Shown in pieces: positions 18,722 to 28,160 of a DNA stretch of 28,160 nucleotides. Under the pieces are notes generated by a model. It did no database searches. It was not told the origin of the DNA and saw nothing but the letters and a program-made list of their open reading frames with translations. The DNA comes from Chara braunii (lineage: Eukaryota; Streptophyta; Charophyceae; Charales; Characeae): positions 4,229,175-4,257,334 of the forward strand of contig BFEA01000028.1 in the NCBI GenBank assembly GCA_003427395.1, written 5' to 3'. Position 1 is the stretch's first letter. Each line of letters opens with the position of its first letter. The translations under genes and the position numbers were made by a program.

Positions 18722-19632
18722 TGAAACGGTATTCACCAGTTCGCAGTAGCTGATGCAGATCCCAGGGTTCGATCCCTAGCCCCCACCTTACCTGTGTACA
18801 ATATCTGTGTCGACCCCTAGAGTCGAACCCGTGACCTGTGTATATGTAACAGTCGGTAGACTGTCGTAGGGTCTATAGGTAGTAGGGGTTCGATCTGTAG
18901 ACCTGTCAAGTAGGAGTCCTAGTCAGGTCTAGAAGTCGTAGCTGTAGTTTTCCCGAAGAGTCAAGGTCGTAGCTGCTACAGTCTCGAAAGGCCAAGTCTA
19001 CGGCCTTCCGGAAGGTCCCAGTAGTGGCCTTTCGAAGTTGCCCATGTTTAGGCTGAGGCAAGTGGGCAAGTGGTGAGGCAAGTGGTGGAGTCTACCCGTG
19101 CTGAGTCAGCAGTCTCAGTCCCAGTCAGTCCTAGTCCAGTCAAGCAAGTATCGCATGGGACTGTGTGCACCACGGGCATGGGAAAGGGCCAGACCAACGA
19201 GCTGCAGAAGTATAAATCAAGAGCTAACGCCCAGTCATTCATTCATTCCTGCGTGAGCCATGCGGAAGCGCTGCCATAAGCGACTTGTGCAAGGAGGTCT
19301 GCAGTGAGCCCGAGGACAAAGTGGGCGAGAGAGAAGGAGTGTAGCCATAGCGATAGGGTAGTAGCGGCCATAGCCGCCATAGCTGCAGGCAGAGTTCAGT
19401 GTATGTGTGTGTGTGTGCTCTGAGTATCGCGTGTGGGATATCCAGGGTGATCCTGTGTATGCCAACAAAGAGTTGTGTGGGCGCTGAGTCGCCATAGCCA
19501 TCGAAGTGAACTTGCACCTGAACTGTGTTCCCGGTTACCATATCTCTGAGTTCTGAGTGGGCGCTTGTCGCCAGTTTGCTGCGCACCTGTTTGCATGCAT
19601 GAGAAGTGTGAACGAAAGCGAGTCTGATTGCA
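18722..19632 (+). repeat. 3' LTR of element 2
   Basis: 911 bp, from TGAAACGGTATTCACCAG to GATTGCA, matching 10623-11467. It has an extra cagtag near the start and a block of nearly 100 bp (about 19490-19580: tcgccatagccatcgaagtg through cgccagtttgctgcg) absent from the 5' LTR, and it lacks one tandem unit present there. TATAAAT at 19211-19217 is the likely core promoter. The U3 sense strand faces into the minus-strand LINE. Confidence 0.93.
19211..19217 (+). promoter_or_regulatory. TATA box in 3' LTR of element 2
   Basis: TATAAAT, a better TATA match than the 5' LTR version (TATAAG at 11138). Confidence 0.5.
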
Positions 19633-20812
19633 CTACGGCCATTGTTGGGTGGTAATTATTTGACTCCAGATCCTGTCCCACCATCTCCACAACCATACCG
19701 CCCCTGGGCATTGGAGAAAGATATGTTCTATGGTTTCCGGTATTTGTCGAGAAGGGAAAGCCGATGTGCAAAGTTTACACCAGGGTAAGGATAATCCCCT
19801 CTGCTCTAAGGAGGTTCTGTCAATAATCCAATCATTTGTTGGAACTTGGCCGACATATGTGGTCAATCTGCCATTGTAGGGAGGTGACCTTGGTTGGTTT
19901 ACTTTTAATAGTCTTGAACCATTTGATTGAACGTAGGGAGTCTTTGCTGATGTTCAAATGTTTCATCCTGTGAGCTTGGACTCTATCCTTCAGGTGCAGC
20001 GAAGGTCTTAGCATCTGATAGGTTGACCTTACCAATAGGGTGTGAAGGGATCGTGAACATAGACATTTTTTTCCCATAGATATAGTCCATGTCCACGTGG
20101 CAGGGTCCAGTGGGAGCTTCTCAATTGAGATGTGTGGCTTGAAGGCCAACCATTTGTCTTTGTCTTGTAGCACTCTTATTCCGAATATCTCATTCACTGG
20201 AAATGCTTTGGTCACTTGTGGTTGAGGACACTGAAGTACATGATTCTTCCCCAGGGAGAATAATTGGAGAATTATTTCCCCTTCCTCTCCCACCAGTACT
20301 ACGTTACCAACATGTTGGGTGTTGCCATGTAAACCCATCCAGTCTCCTTCCTTGATGTTCAGGCCTCTTTTGAGTATCCTTACCCACTCTAGAGGGATTA
20401 ACTTGCTTCGAGTTTCCAGTGCATCTGGTGTGTTTCGGCAATAACGTAGGTTGGGTTTAATTTGAGACGAGGTATACCATTTTTTGGACTCCTTACTCCA
20501 AATATCTCCTATTCTAAGTATCTCATTTTTCACCCACCCCTTCCAAGGCGAATCCATACATTGTACCGAGCGACCTTGAGAGTCCTTGATCCATCTGTTG
20601 TTGAAAAGCGGTTGTTGGCAGACCTCTTCCCACCTATTTGGAGGTTTCTGGTCATGGAGTGGAAGTTTGCGCCATGTTCTAAGAAGGTTGGGCCAGAAGG
20701 GATCATTTTTCATATCCAACCTTGCTGCAATTCTGTTCGAGACTTCCCCATAGTTGGTTTCCTGTGAACGTCCTCGTGGAATGGTCCTATGCTTGTTTTC
20801 TAACCACGTCAT
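19633..20812 (-). pseudogene. LINE ORF2, zf-RVT region
   Basis: Two overlapping frames with a shift near 19850. The upstream part (20812-19832) is a long open stretch with SPWKGWVKNEI, GDIW and PLDPATWTWTISMGKK, ending VTSLQWQIDH. The downstream part (19866-19633) reads VPTNDWIIDRTSLEQRGLSL followed by PWCKLC, IEHIFLQCPGAVWLWRWW: the Cys/His cluster (CKLC...EHIFLQC) that defines the zf-RVT domain at the C-terminus of plant LINE reverse transcriptases. The frame is truncated by the LTR of element 2 at 19633 and continues at 10622. Confidence 0.85.
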
Positions 20813-22574
20813 TGGGTCTATGCCATCCGAGCTTTCCGGTGTCAGTTTAACTATTTGTTCCTAGGCCAGAGCTTGCCACGGAGTCAGTTTTTTTTGTCCA
20901 TTGGAGGGATAATGCCTGCGCATGTGTGTGTGGGTCCAAGATGCCTTGTCCTCCTTTTGACTTAGGTTGGATCACCGCTTTCCATGCCACTCTACTGATC
21001 ACATTTTTACATTAATGGTTTCCCCTTCAAAGGTAAGCGGTCACTTGCCTCTGTAGGGTTTGCAGGGTGGGTTTATCCAATGACCATATAGCAGACTTGT
21101 ACCACAATTTTGCTAGTATTACATTATTTATGACAAGCGAACGTCCTATTAACGAAGTCTATTTGTCTTTCCAAATTTTCATTTTAGCTAATGCCGGATT
21201 TGAAATTCATTCATTGTTTGTTCTTGGCTTACCTTCAACCGATAGGGAGACCCCAAGAATCCGAAGTGGGGTTGCAGGGGTCGGCCAGCTAATCTCTGGC
21301 CTCTCCGGTGGTCTACCCCTTGGTGGACAATCCAACAACCTTGTGCTTTAATTCCCCAATTTATCCTCATGTCTAAGATGATACAAAATTTGTCCATTAA
21401 GATTTTAACTGCTCTCATGTTCTCTTCTTGGACGTCAATCATCAGAGAGAGGTCATCTGCAAACAAGGAACACACCGGGATAGCCTCCTCTGGGATGGAA
21501 AATATCTTGATGCGTTTAATATCCTTATTATGACGAAAGTTAGCCGCTAGGGCTTCCATCATTATGACAAACAGGAGAGGAGCTATCGATTCACCTTGCC
21601 TCACCGATCTCTCCAAGGATATTGGGGGGGCCAAGTTTCCAACTTTCCATTTATCATAACCCTTGTTGTGGCGTCTGAGTGTAGGATGTCAACCCACTTG
21701 TGGAAGTTAGGCCCGAAGTTGAATTTTTCCAAACATTTATCTAAAAAAATTCAATCAACATGGTCATATGTTTTTTCAAAGTTAATAAAAATGAAGGCAG
21801 CATTGTGCTTTGATTGTTTGGAGAGTTTGATCAATTCGTCGATAAGACGAATGTTGTCATGAATGTTCCTACCAGAGATGAATCCCGTTTGGGTTGGATG
21901 GATGATATATGTTATAACCTTCATTACTCTATTGGCAAGTGTTTTAGCCACAAGCTTATACACGACTGTGAGGAGCGTAATAGGTCTGTAGTTACAAATA
22001 TTCGTCTTATCTCCTTTTTTGTGCAATAGGGTGAGGACCCCTTGCCCTACTATCTCTCTCATTTTTCCTGAAGCCCATACCGCTTGCTAAAATTTCATAA
22101 GATCCTGAGAGATGTAATCCCACATTACTTCCCATAGTTCTTTTGGAAGACCATCCATGCCAGAAGTTTTTTCCTCCTCCATCATCATGAGGGTTGTCCA
22201 GATTTCCTCTTTTCTGAGTGGTTGTTCTAACCCCTTACTTTGTTGATCCGTTAGTGATTTATTAAGTGGTAGGAGAAATTCATCAATTTCTTTCATTCTC
22301 CGAGGTAATGGGAAATCTTTACATCCCGAGGTTAAAAAAAATTGTAAACTTCTCTTGCTATTTGAGTGCATGCAGCTGTCGAGGATACAAGTGTGTTGTT
22401 GTCTTCTGCCTGTGGGTCTGAAAACGCCTCAATGATGGATCTTCCCGATCTCACCTTCGCCTTTGCAAAGAATCTCGCGTCCATTGTCTCTTCTATGTTG
22501 TGCTTTGACAATTTTCTCCTAATTCTAATTCTTTGCCATCTGTGTTCCATGTAGGTTAGAAGTTTAGTTTTCAA
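20813..22574 (-). pseudogene. LINE ORF2, reverse transcriptase domain
   Basis: Non-LTR RT motifs in order on the minus strand: SGMDGLPKELWEVMW, LLHKKGDKTNICNYRPITLL, HPTQTGFISGRNIHDNI, FINFEKTYDHVD (motif A, where the first catalytic Asp reads Asn), SVRQGESIAPLLFVIMMEAL, FADDLSLM (the xADD catalytic box, intact), then RSLVINNVILAKLWY and GGQGILDP of the thumb/connection. At least three frame changes and several stops split it. The preceding 22574-22332 part is the helical linker after the endonuclease. Confidence 0.88.
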
Positions 22575-22679
22575 ATTCTTGATTTCCTCTATTCTGTTGT
22601 TGATCGGGAGACATCATCTATTTCCTCTACTTGTCGTGTTGTTGTTGAAGTTTTTTTTGTAGATTAAACTCTTCAAGAT

Positions 22680-23558
22680 GGCATTGTGTTGCAAGTATTT
22701 TAGAATATTCATTGCATTTATGGCCGAATGGCACACACTGCATGATCTAGACCGGGAAAAACACTCCGGGGGAAGATTTCTGCAACTTGCAATGCCCCTT
22801 GTAATTCATCAGACAATAGGATCAAATCAATACATGATTTTGATGCTTTCATGGTATGGTTTTTCCTTTAGCATGTGAAAGTTCGTTTGACTGGGTGAGA
22901 TCGTCTATAGGAGTCAAAGAGATTGTAGGATCGACATAATTCTTCTATGATATACTCATCGGCCTCTATGTATGGGGGACAAGGGTAGGGGATCTGTCAG
23001 CGATCTAAGTGACGATTAGGGGCAACATTAAAATCCCCTGCCATAATAATTGGGATCCCCACCGAGAGCCGAGAGCTGGTCCTTTAAAGCCCCAAAGAAG
23101 AGTTTTCTCTCACTTATGCCATTTGGCCCATACACACAAAGAATAATTACAACTTCTACTTCTAGCATGACCAATATATACACCCATCTTCCTTCTTCTT
23201 TATCCGCGTCCCAAAACAGTACCTCGATCCTCGAATCTGGCAGGAGCCAAATGGCTACCCCCGCACTGCCTGCCCTAGAGGCATGCGACCTATAGGCTTG
23301 ATAAGGCCTTATTTGTTTATGGGTATAATGATGATCTGCCTTATCCATTAGGTGAGTCTCCTGGATACATATAACATCAGGCCACTCTCTTCCCTCTACC
23401 CCTTTCAACTGATCATAGATTGCCTGACATTTAGGATGCTTGGCGGATGCTTGTCCATTTACATTAAGCGACCTGAGGTCTAGATCTGCTGCCTTTTTTT
23501 GCAATTTCCATTCTTTGTCCTTGTTATACAACACATCTAAAGTATTAATCATTCCCAT
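22680..23558 (-). pseudogene. LINE ORF2 start, AP-type endonuclease domain
   Basis: ORF2 begins at ATG 23558-23556, about 50 bp after the ORF1 stop. Endonuclease motifs: LRSLNVNG, DVICIQETHL (catalytic Glu), GSAGVAIWL and CVYGPNG. Then, after a frame change near 23050, come IIMAGDFN (catalytic Asp/Asn), EELCRSYNLFD and RSHPVKRTFT. Further on, SCIDLILLSDEL and VFPGLDHAV correspond to the SRIDxxL and SDHxxV motifs, with the SDH His kept. The domain nicks target DNA to prime reverse transcription; this copy is frameshifted. Confidence 0.85.
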
Positions 23559-23609
23559 CACTTAATTAAATTCCTACCCGTAACAGTAGTTTCATCTTAA
23601 TTATTTATT

Positions 23610-24491
23610 TTATAGTTTCATCCATAAGGCCCCTTCCAATGGACCCCCTTGTTCCAACAAGCCATTTGTTATTAGTCTAGACAGCAAAATACTTACGTCT
23701 ACCACCGTCCAAAATTCACTGGCTTTTGTCTCTAATTGTTGAAGTTCATTTAACATTTGTTGATTGAACCAATGCAGGTTGACTGTGCGTGCCTGTTCAT
23801 TGATGTACACTTCACTTGTTGTCACTCTGTGAGGTTCTTCTGCCAGTATAACCATCGAAGACCCTCCCAGTGGGAACTTCTCATTAATAAAACTGACAAT
23901 CTGATCTTTGAGTCTAGCCTCACCTGTCAGTTTCCCTCTTGCTGAAGAGAAAACGCCCAGTGACATGCCTTGTACCGTCACTTCACCGTGGAGCGCCTCC
24001 TGTGGTTCGGAGAGGCCTACTTTCCCGCTTCCTTCTTTATGTCTCACTGGTAGGACTATTACTCCCGGCTTTGACAATATCAATCTGGCATGGCCATTGG
24101 CTATCAACTGACGCATTTTTTGTCGCCTGCTAATCAAGTCCCCTTCTGGCTGAGCGGAGGGGGGTGTCCTTGGAGGTTTTAGGAGCTCCCTAATGTCATT
24201 TTCTGTGTTCGTCATTTCGGTCATAGTCAATTTCGCTGGCTTTTCATCTAACTCAATCCTGTTCTCCCTTTCCTCCCAGTCTTCTGGCCACTTGTCTTCC
24301 TTTGTTCCCTTTCCTTCTTTAGTGTGAGGATGAGAACACGACATAGTTGTTGCCTCTATCATTTCTGTGTTTCTTTGAGGATTTTTGTTCATTATTTTCA
24401 CACGGAAGGAGTTTAGGATTTCCTGGGCGAGAACCTGCTGTAGGGACTGATCTCCGTCCCTTTCATCCTTATCTTCTCTCAGACTCATCAT
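23610..24491 (-). pseudogene. LINE ORF1, C-terminal domain of unknown family
   Basis: An uninterrupted frame of about 290 codons, ending TAA 23610-23612 just before ORF2. The first ~110 residues are charged and low-complexity (KEGKGTKEDKWPEDWEEREN). From about residue 130 it looks folded: RRQKMRQLIANGHARLILSK, VIVLPVRHKEG, FSSARGKLTGEARLKDQIVS, FPLGGSSMVILAEEPHRVTT, VNLHWFNQQMLNELQQLE. I recognise no family. Position shows it is the ORF1 end or a separate small ORF between ORF1 and ORF2. It is one of the better-preserved frames of the LINE. Confidence 0.6.
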
Positions 24492-24544
24492 TTACTTCCC
24501 TCCACTTCTCCATCCCCTCCTTGTGTTCTGAACGGTGGTCCCAT

Positions 24545-25472
24545 TCAATTAGGTGGGAATTCAGTGACATCTTGTATGTGTTCTCCCTTGCGGTGGGAAC
24601 TTGGAAGCATCAAGAACTTCTCAGCTGTGACCTCCGATACTACTTCCATGAGGTGTGACAGTGAGGGTTCGACTGCACTTGTTGTGCTAGGCTCAGGATC
24701 CTGGTCTCCTTTTAAGATATGCTTTCTTTCTTCCACTGAGCCAACCTCCCTTGGTTATTTCACCTGTTCACTTTCCTTAGTTTGCTGTGTCTTTTTTTCT
24801 GCAGGTGCCTTGTTCTTTGAGTGATTTTCTAGCGAGTCCCCCATTTCACCTTCCTCCCATGCTCCCAACTGTCCTCGACTCCCTGGCTGAGAATGTATCC
24901 CAACGGCTGGTTTCAACAAATCTGAAGTGAGCGATAATAGTGATTTAAGTGCTTTGAGTGGTTTAAATGCCAGAAGTGAGTTGCCTTGCATGATTCTCAA
25001 ACCAACATCTGTCAGAGAGAGGATCGGAGATGTGGTGGGGGGGTGGGCCGACTCAACCTCTTGTTTTCTCATTTGCAAATCCCCTTGCGAACTCAGATCA
25101 CTTGAAGTTTGTGTCAGTGTGGTGATCTACTAGTCCTTTTGCAGGGTTGGTGTATCTGGTCGCCGCTTTGAGTTCTTTGGGGGCAGGAACTGCCTGGTGA
25201 CTATTGGCAGCAATTGATGGAACATTTGCTGCCAACTTACCCCCTCAGGCAGACCCTGTTTCAGTGCTCCTCTAAGGCTACCACTGATTTCTCATAGCGG
25301 AATCAGCTGTGTATAAGTGACATCCTGTAAATCTTCTGACTGACCCGGGAATTGAATGTTGAGATTCTCCAGAAGCCACTCCCCCACATTCTTGAGTTCT
25401 GAAACTCTGTTTTCTGAATGTGGTTGAGGTGGAGAGTCGTTGCTAAGCATCTCTGGCATTGGGGGAGCTCTC
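24545..25472 (-). pseudogene. LINE ORF1, middle linker
   Basis: Mostly frame 2 on the minus strand (24545-24736, 24755-25078, 25292-25472 and the stop-containing stretches between), so one ORF with scattered stops is likely, including two adjacent stops near 25128. Composition is Pro/Ser/Glu-rich and looks disordered (MGDSLENHSKNKAPAEKKTQ; EWLLENLNIQFPGQSEDLQD). No domain was recognised. Confidence 0.5.
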
Positions 25473-26179
25473 GGTATGGGGTCCACTTCCATCGGCTGGG
25501 TACCAAAAGCATCCTTCAATGGATCAAGCTCCATCGGAACTGGACCTAGTTCGTCCTTCAGGTCTTCTCTAGAGTTTTGCACTTTTCCTTTTCCTTTTCC
25601 TTTATCCGGGTCTGCTTGGTCCGTCCTTCGTTGCAGTTTTAAGATCGTTGTTTCTTGTTCATTCACTGATGATTCCCCTTGCCCTTTGACCTCTTCCCCC
25701 TACCCAGAATGCTGAACCTGTTGCTTGTTGGCAAATAGGAGGTGGCTTGAGGTCCCAAGTGACCCCCATTCTGCTTTGTCTTAGTTACAACGCTTACTAT
25801 TCTGTTTTTTGTGTTGTTGTCCCCTCCCGGTATGGGGTCCACTTCCATCGGTTGGGTACCAAAAGCATCCTTCAATGGATCAAGCTCCATCGGAACTGGA
25901 CCTAGTTCGTCCTTAAGGACTTCTCTTGAGTTCTGCACTTTGCCTTTTCCTTTTTCCGGGTCTGCTCGGTCCATCTTTCGTTGCAGTTTTAAGATCGCCG
26001 TTTTTTGTTCATTCACTGATGATTCCCCTTGTCCTTTGACCTCTTCCCCCCTACCCAGAATGTTGAACATGTTGCTCGTTGGCAAATAGGAGGTGGCTTG
26101 AGGTCCCAAGTGACCCCCATTCTGCTTTGTCTTAGTTACAACGCTTACTGTTCTGTTTTTTGTGTTGTTGTCCCCTCCC
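25473..26179 (-). repeat. Tandem duplication inside LINE ORF1
   Basis: Two adjacent copies, 25473-25828 and 25829-26179 (period 351-356 bp because of a 6-bp difference in a ccttttcctttt run and a single C). Each encodes GHLGPQATSYLPTSN, ILKLQR, GKGKVQNSRE, LGPVPMELDPLKDAFGTQPM and EVDPIP. The period is not a multiple of three, so the duplication shifts the reading frame and probably arose after coding constraint was lost. Confidence 0.9.
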
Positions 26180-27426
26180 CCCCCCTCCCCCTACTTGTGC
26201 CCTTGCCGTAGTTGACGGTTTGGCTTTTTGTGATTGTGTCGCTCGGTTGCTGTGTCCTGGGGGCTGAGTTGGACGTTTCCATTCTGCAGGCAGCCTTAGC
26301 AAATGACAAGGATTTCCTTTACCTTCCCAGCTCCATCCACATGGTTGCCCTCTTGGCGACTGCTCGTCCCGTCCCTCATATCCTGGGGAACACGGCAGCC
26401 ATCTGTTAGGGCGATGAACATCCTTCTTCAATACACCATCCGTTCCTGAAGAGTGTTGGGGGTGTTGTGGGCATGCAAATTCCGTACACAGATGGCCGTA
26501 TGCTCTACATTTATAGCACCACGGTCTAAACTTGTGTGCTATGTGAATTTGATACAATCTCCCGCCCATTTTAAATGGAATGATGTTGTCTAGTGAAAAC
26601 AGTTGATCATTGGGTAAGTTTAAAGCCAGCATAACATAATCATCTCTCTTAGCCACATATGTCGGAAGTGGATCAATGAAATCCACTACCCTGTACTGCT
26701 GGCCAAAGTCATGGATGAATGCCGCCTGTACTTCCACAGGGATGTGTCTGAGTTCGACCCAATAATAGTCTTTCATCATTTGATCTCGTTTTTCCTCAGG
26801 CCCTACATTTTTTTGGCTGCCATGGGTATATGCGTACATCTGATCCATTCCACTGGAGCTTCTCCATCCGCCCATTCTCATTTTATCCTGTTCAAAGAGG
26901 CTGACTGTGAATACTGTAGGGGTGACCGGCTGGATTAGGAAAAATTATTGCACCGCCTCGAGGCTGTCCTTCATTGACTCAAGTCTTTTACAAAGCCACT
27001 TTATCTTATCATTGACGGATCGATGTGCACTGTCGTCATAGAATATCCAGTTATTGGCATGTTTTGTGTATATTGTATCCCTTTGTGCCAATTTATCTGT
27101 CGGATCTGACTTCATTACCATCTTTCTTCCACCATGATCAACAATTTTCTGTTCTGAGGGTAAAAGAAAACGTGTTAGAAAATAAGCTCGTGCAGAGGAC
27201 AAATTCTTCAATGGGTTTTTAATTCTTCGGCAGGCAATTGTGGATAACTGACTGATGGGCGCAAAATTGTGAGAGATTTCTCTTGCAGAGATTCTCTGAC
27301 TTTCTTCACCCACGATGGTTGCCCAGATGTTAGGGTTTGGTGATCTCTGTTCATTTCAGTTTTCCTTTTTTCCGCCACTTTCCACTCTTCTGTCAGGATC
27401 TCATCATCCCCTTCCCCCATGATCAA
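26180..27426 (-). pseudogene. LINE ORF1, DUF4283-like and CCHC region
   Basis: The likely start is an ATG near 27424 (MIMGEGDDEILTEEWKVAEK). A frame change between about 27310 and 27220 leads to the frame read from 27313 down to 26132, broken once by TAA at 26945-26947. The C-terminal half (26881 on) has YYWVELRHIPVEVQAAFI, DYVMLALNLPNDQL and KMGGRLYQIHIAHKFRPWC, the DUF4283-type pattern. It ends in a zinc knuckle C-x2-C-x4-H-x6-C (CYKCRAYGHLCTEFAC), longer than the usual x4 last spacing. This protein would coat LINE RNA. Damaged and non-functional as written. Confidence 0.8.
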
Positions 27427-27430
27427 ATCT

Positions 27431-27917
27431 TGAATAGGATGCTTTCCCTTTGAACTGTGATCTCATTCCCCTGCTGAAATCACAGCCCTCGTAGCTCGTG
27501 CAGGTTGTGTTTGACTCGCCTGCTGTGGAACTGGAAACAAAGGAGGGGAGTGTGATTCCCCTGCTTCCTTCTGATTACGTGATCTGTTCTGGGTTGATCC
27601 CTCCACCCCAGCAACTCCCCCATCCTCAATCCTATAATAGAAGATCTCCCTAGATCATACAACGGTCTAGGAATGTCGCTTCTGTTTTCTTGTTTGTTCT
27701 TGTTTTCCCTTGTTTTTTTCCTTCTCTATGTGCTTGTTTTTTTATGATACTATCTGAGGTGGAGCTAAATGTACCCGGACTGAGAAGTAGGATGTATTCT
27801 GGGCTGAATGAGGTAGCACTGAACAAGGCGGATCCTTGTTAGTATGGATGTTTTGACTATGGACACATACAGATGTTATTCCCATGCGAAGGGAATGGCA
27901 AGACAGGCATCATTTCT
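27431..27917. other. Upstream of LINE ORF1; no gene seen
   Basis: Probably LINE 5' untranslated sequence followed by unrelated DNA. A short minus-strand frame (27480-27662) has no motifs. The T-rich stretch at 27680-27745 reads as A-rich on the minus strand. Confidence 0.4.
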
Positions 27918-28037
27918 TAAACCACCAGTACATGGCCCCAGGCAACTGGAGAACCTGTTTTGAGCCTCTCTGAAAATTTACGAGGCCGAGCGTCGTAGAT
28001 AAAATGAATCGGGGCGGGCATGTACTGGTGCTTTAAA
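27918..28037. repeat. Short terminal-inverted-repeat element (about 120 bp)
   Basis: TTAAACCACCAGTACATG at about 27918-27935 is matched by the reverse complement of CATGTACTGGTGCTTTAA at 28019-28036, with one mismatch. The interior has no coding capacity. The overlapping sequence tttaaaccaccagtac (28033 on) starts another similar unit, so this may be part of a tandem family. Confidence 0.55.
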
Positions 28038-28066
28038 CCACCAGTACCTCGCTCAGCTATCAAGTC

Positions 28067-28108
28067 TGAGGCTCGGACTACCGGTAGCCCGATCATTCCC
28101 GAGCCTCA
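28067..28108. repeat. Perfect 10-bp hairpin with palindromic loop
   Basis: TGAGGCTCGG (28067-28076) pairs perfectly with CCGAGCCTCA (28099-28108). The loop contains the palindrome CTACCGGTAG (28078-28087). Related gccgagcctcgg and accggtagtac sequences follow before the window ends, suggesting the edge of another small inverted-repeat element. Confidence 0.7.
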
Positions 28109-28160
28109 AACTTTATTGCCGAGCCTCGGAAAACCGGTAGTACATCAAAGAAAAAAAAAA

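Larger units (their letters stand above)
10623..19632 (+). mobile_element. Ty3/Gypsy chromovirus, element 2 (near complete)
   Basis: Paired LTRs with TG...CA ends (10623-11467 and 18722-19632), a Met-tRNA-like primer-binding site, a long leader with an N gap, gag with a CCHC remnant, protease, RT, RNase H, integrase and a chromo-like tail, then a purine-rich tract. The insertion lies in LINE ORF2. The left flank is CCCAC and the right flank CTAC, read as a decayed 5-bp target duplication. By eye the LTRs differ by about 25 substitutions, mostly transitions, plus several block differences. Coding damage consists of about three pol stops, one pol frameshift, and one frameshift plus one stop in gag. 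Confidence 0.92.
9751..27430 (-). mobile_element. L1-type LINE, interrupted by element 2
   Basis: Read right to left: ORF1 (27426-23610, DUF4283-like and CCHC), ORF2 (23558 to 10088, AP-endonuclease, RT, zf-RVT) and a 3' tail. Excluding the 9-kb Gypsy insertion, it spans about 8.7 kb. Many stops and frameshifts show long decay. The 5' limit is a guess, set by the first ORF1-like codons, and the 3' limit is set by the repeat at 9750. No poly(A) tail (poly-T on this strand) is evident at the left end and no target duplication was found. ORF1 is much longer than I expect for a plant L1. Confidence 0.8.

Overview
The window looks like repeat-dominated nuclear DNA from a streptophyte (plant or charophyte alga). 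A Chara-like genome is my best guess (moderate confidence), from recollection of the retroelement style and not from any search. Supporting features are Ty3/Gypsy elements with an initiator-Met-tRNA-like primer-binding site and chromodomain-like tails, a plant-type L1 LINE whose ORF1 has a DUF4283/CCHC module, long GA/CT/CA microsatellites, a 415-base N gap, and no host housekeeping gene. Nothing suggests bacterial DNA.

Layout. 1-4670: a dead Ty3/Gypsy copy (element 1). The end of its 5' LTR is joined directly to pol, with primer-binding site, gag and protease missing. Pol carries stops and substituted catalytic residues, and a 504-bp AT-rich inverted-repeat element (2387-2890) splits the integrase. 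The 3' LTR follows a G-rich polypurine tract. 4671-7957: no gene I can defend; it holds two copies of a short motif that also occurs in the 3' tail of the LINE. 7958-8804: two protein-like modules head to head, a RING-like Cys/His cluster on the minus strand and the C-terminal half of a Josephin-like protease fold on the plus strand, followed by AATAAA. 8913-9750: a 481-bp-period direct duplication separated by (CT)n(CA)n.

9751-27430: an old L1-type LINE on the minus strand, cut in two by a second, much better preserved Ty3/Gypsy chromovirus (element 2, 10623-19632). The LINE has an unusually long ORF1 region (27426 to 23610: DUF4283/CCHC, a duplicated acidic linker, then a C-terminal domain I do not recognise) and an ORF2 (23558 to 10088: endonuclease, reverse transcriptase, zf-RVT tail). 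Element 2 has TG...CA LTRs (845 and 911 bp), a primer-binding site, a leader with 18 TTGAC(C/T) motifs, gag, protease, RT, RNase H, integrase and a chromo-like tail. It is damaged by a few stops and frameshifts, but a 2-kb stretch of pol is uninterrupted. 27918-28137 contains short terminal-inverted-repeat and hairpin structures.

Order of events read from the nesting: LINE insertion and decay, then insertion of element 2 into LINE ORF2, then partial decay of element 2. The least explained parts are the head-to-head RING/Josephin module, the extra LINE ORF1 domain and the TTGACC array. I do not see a complete new functional system here.
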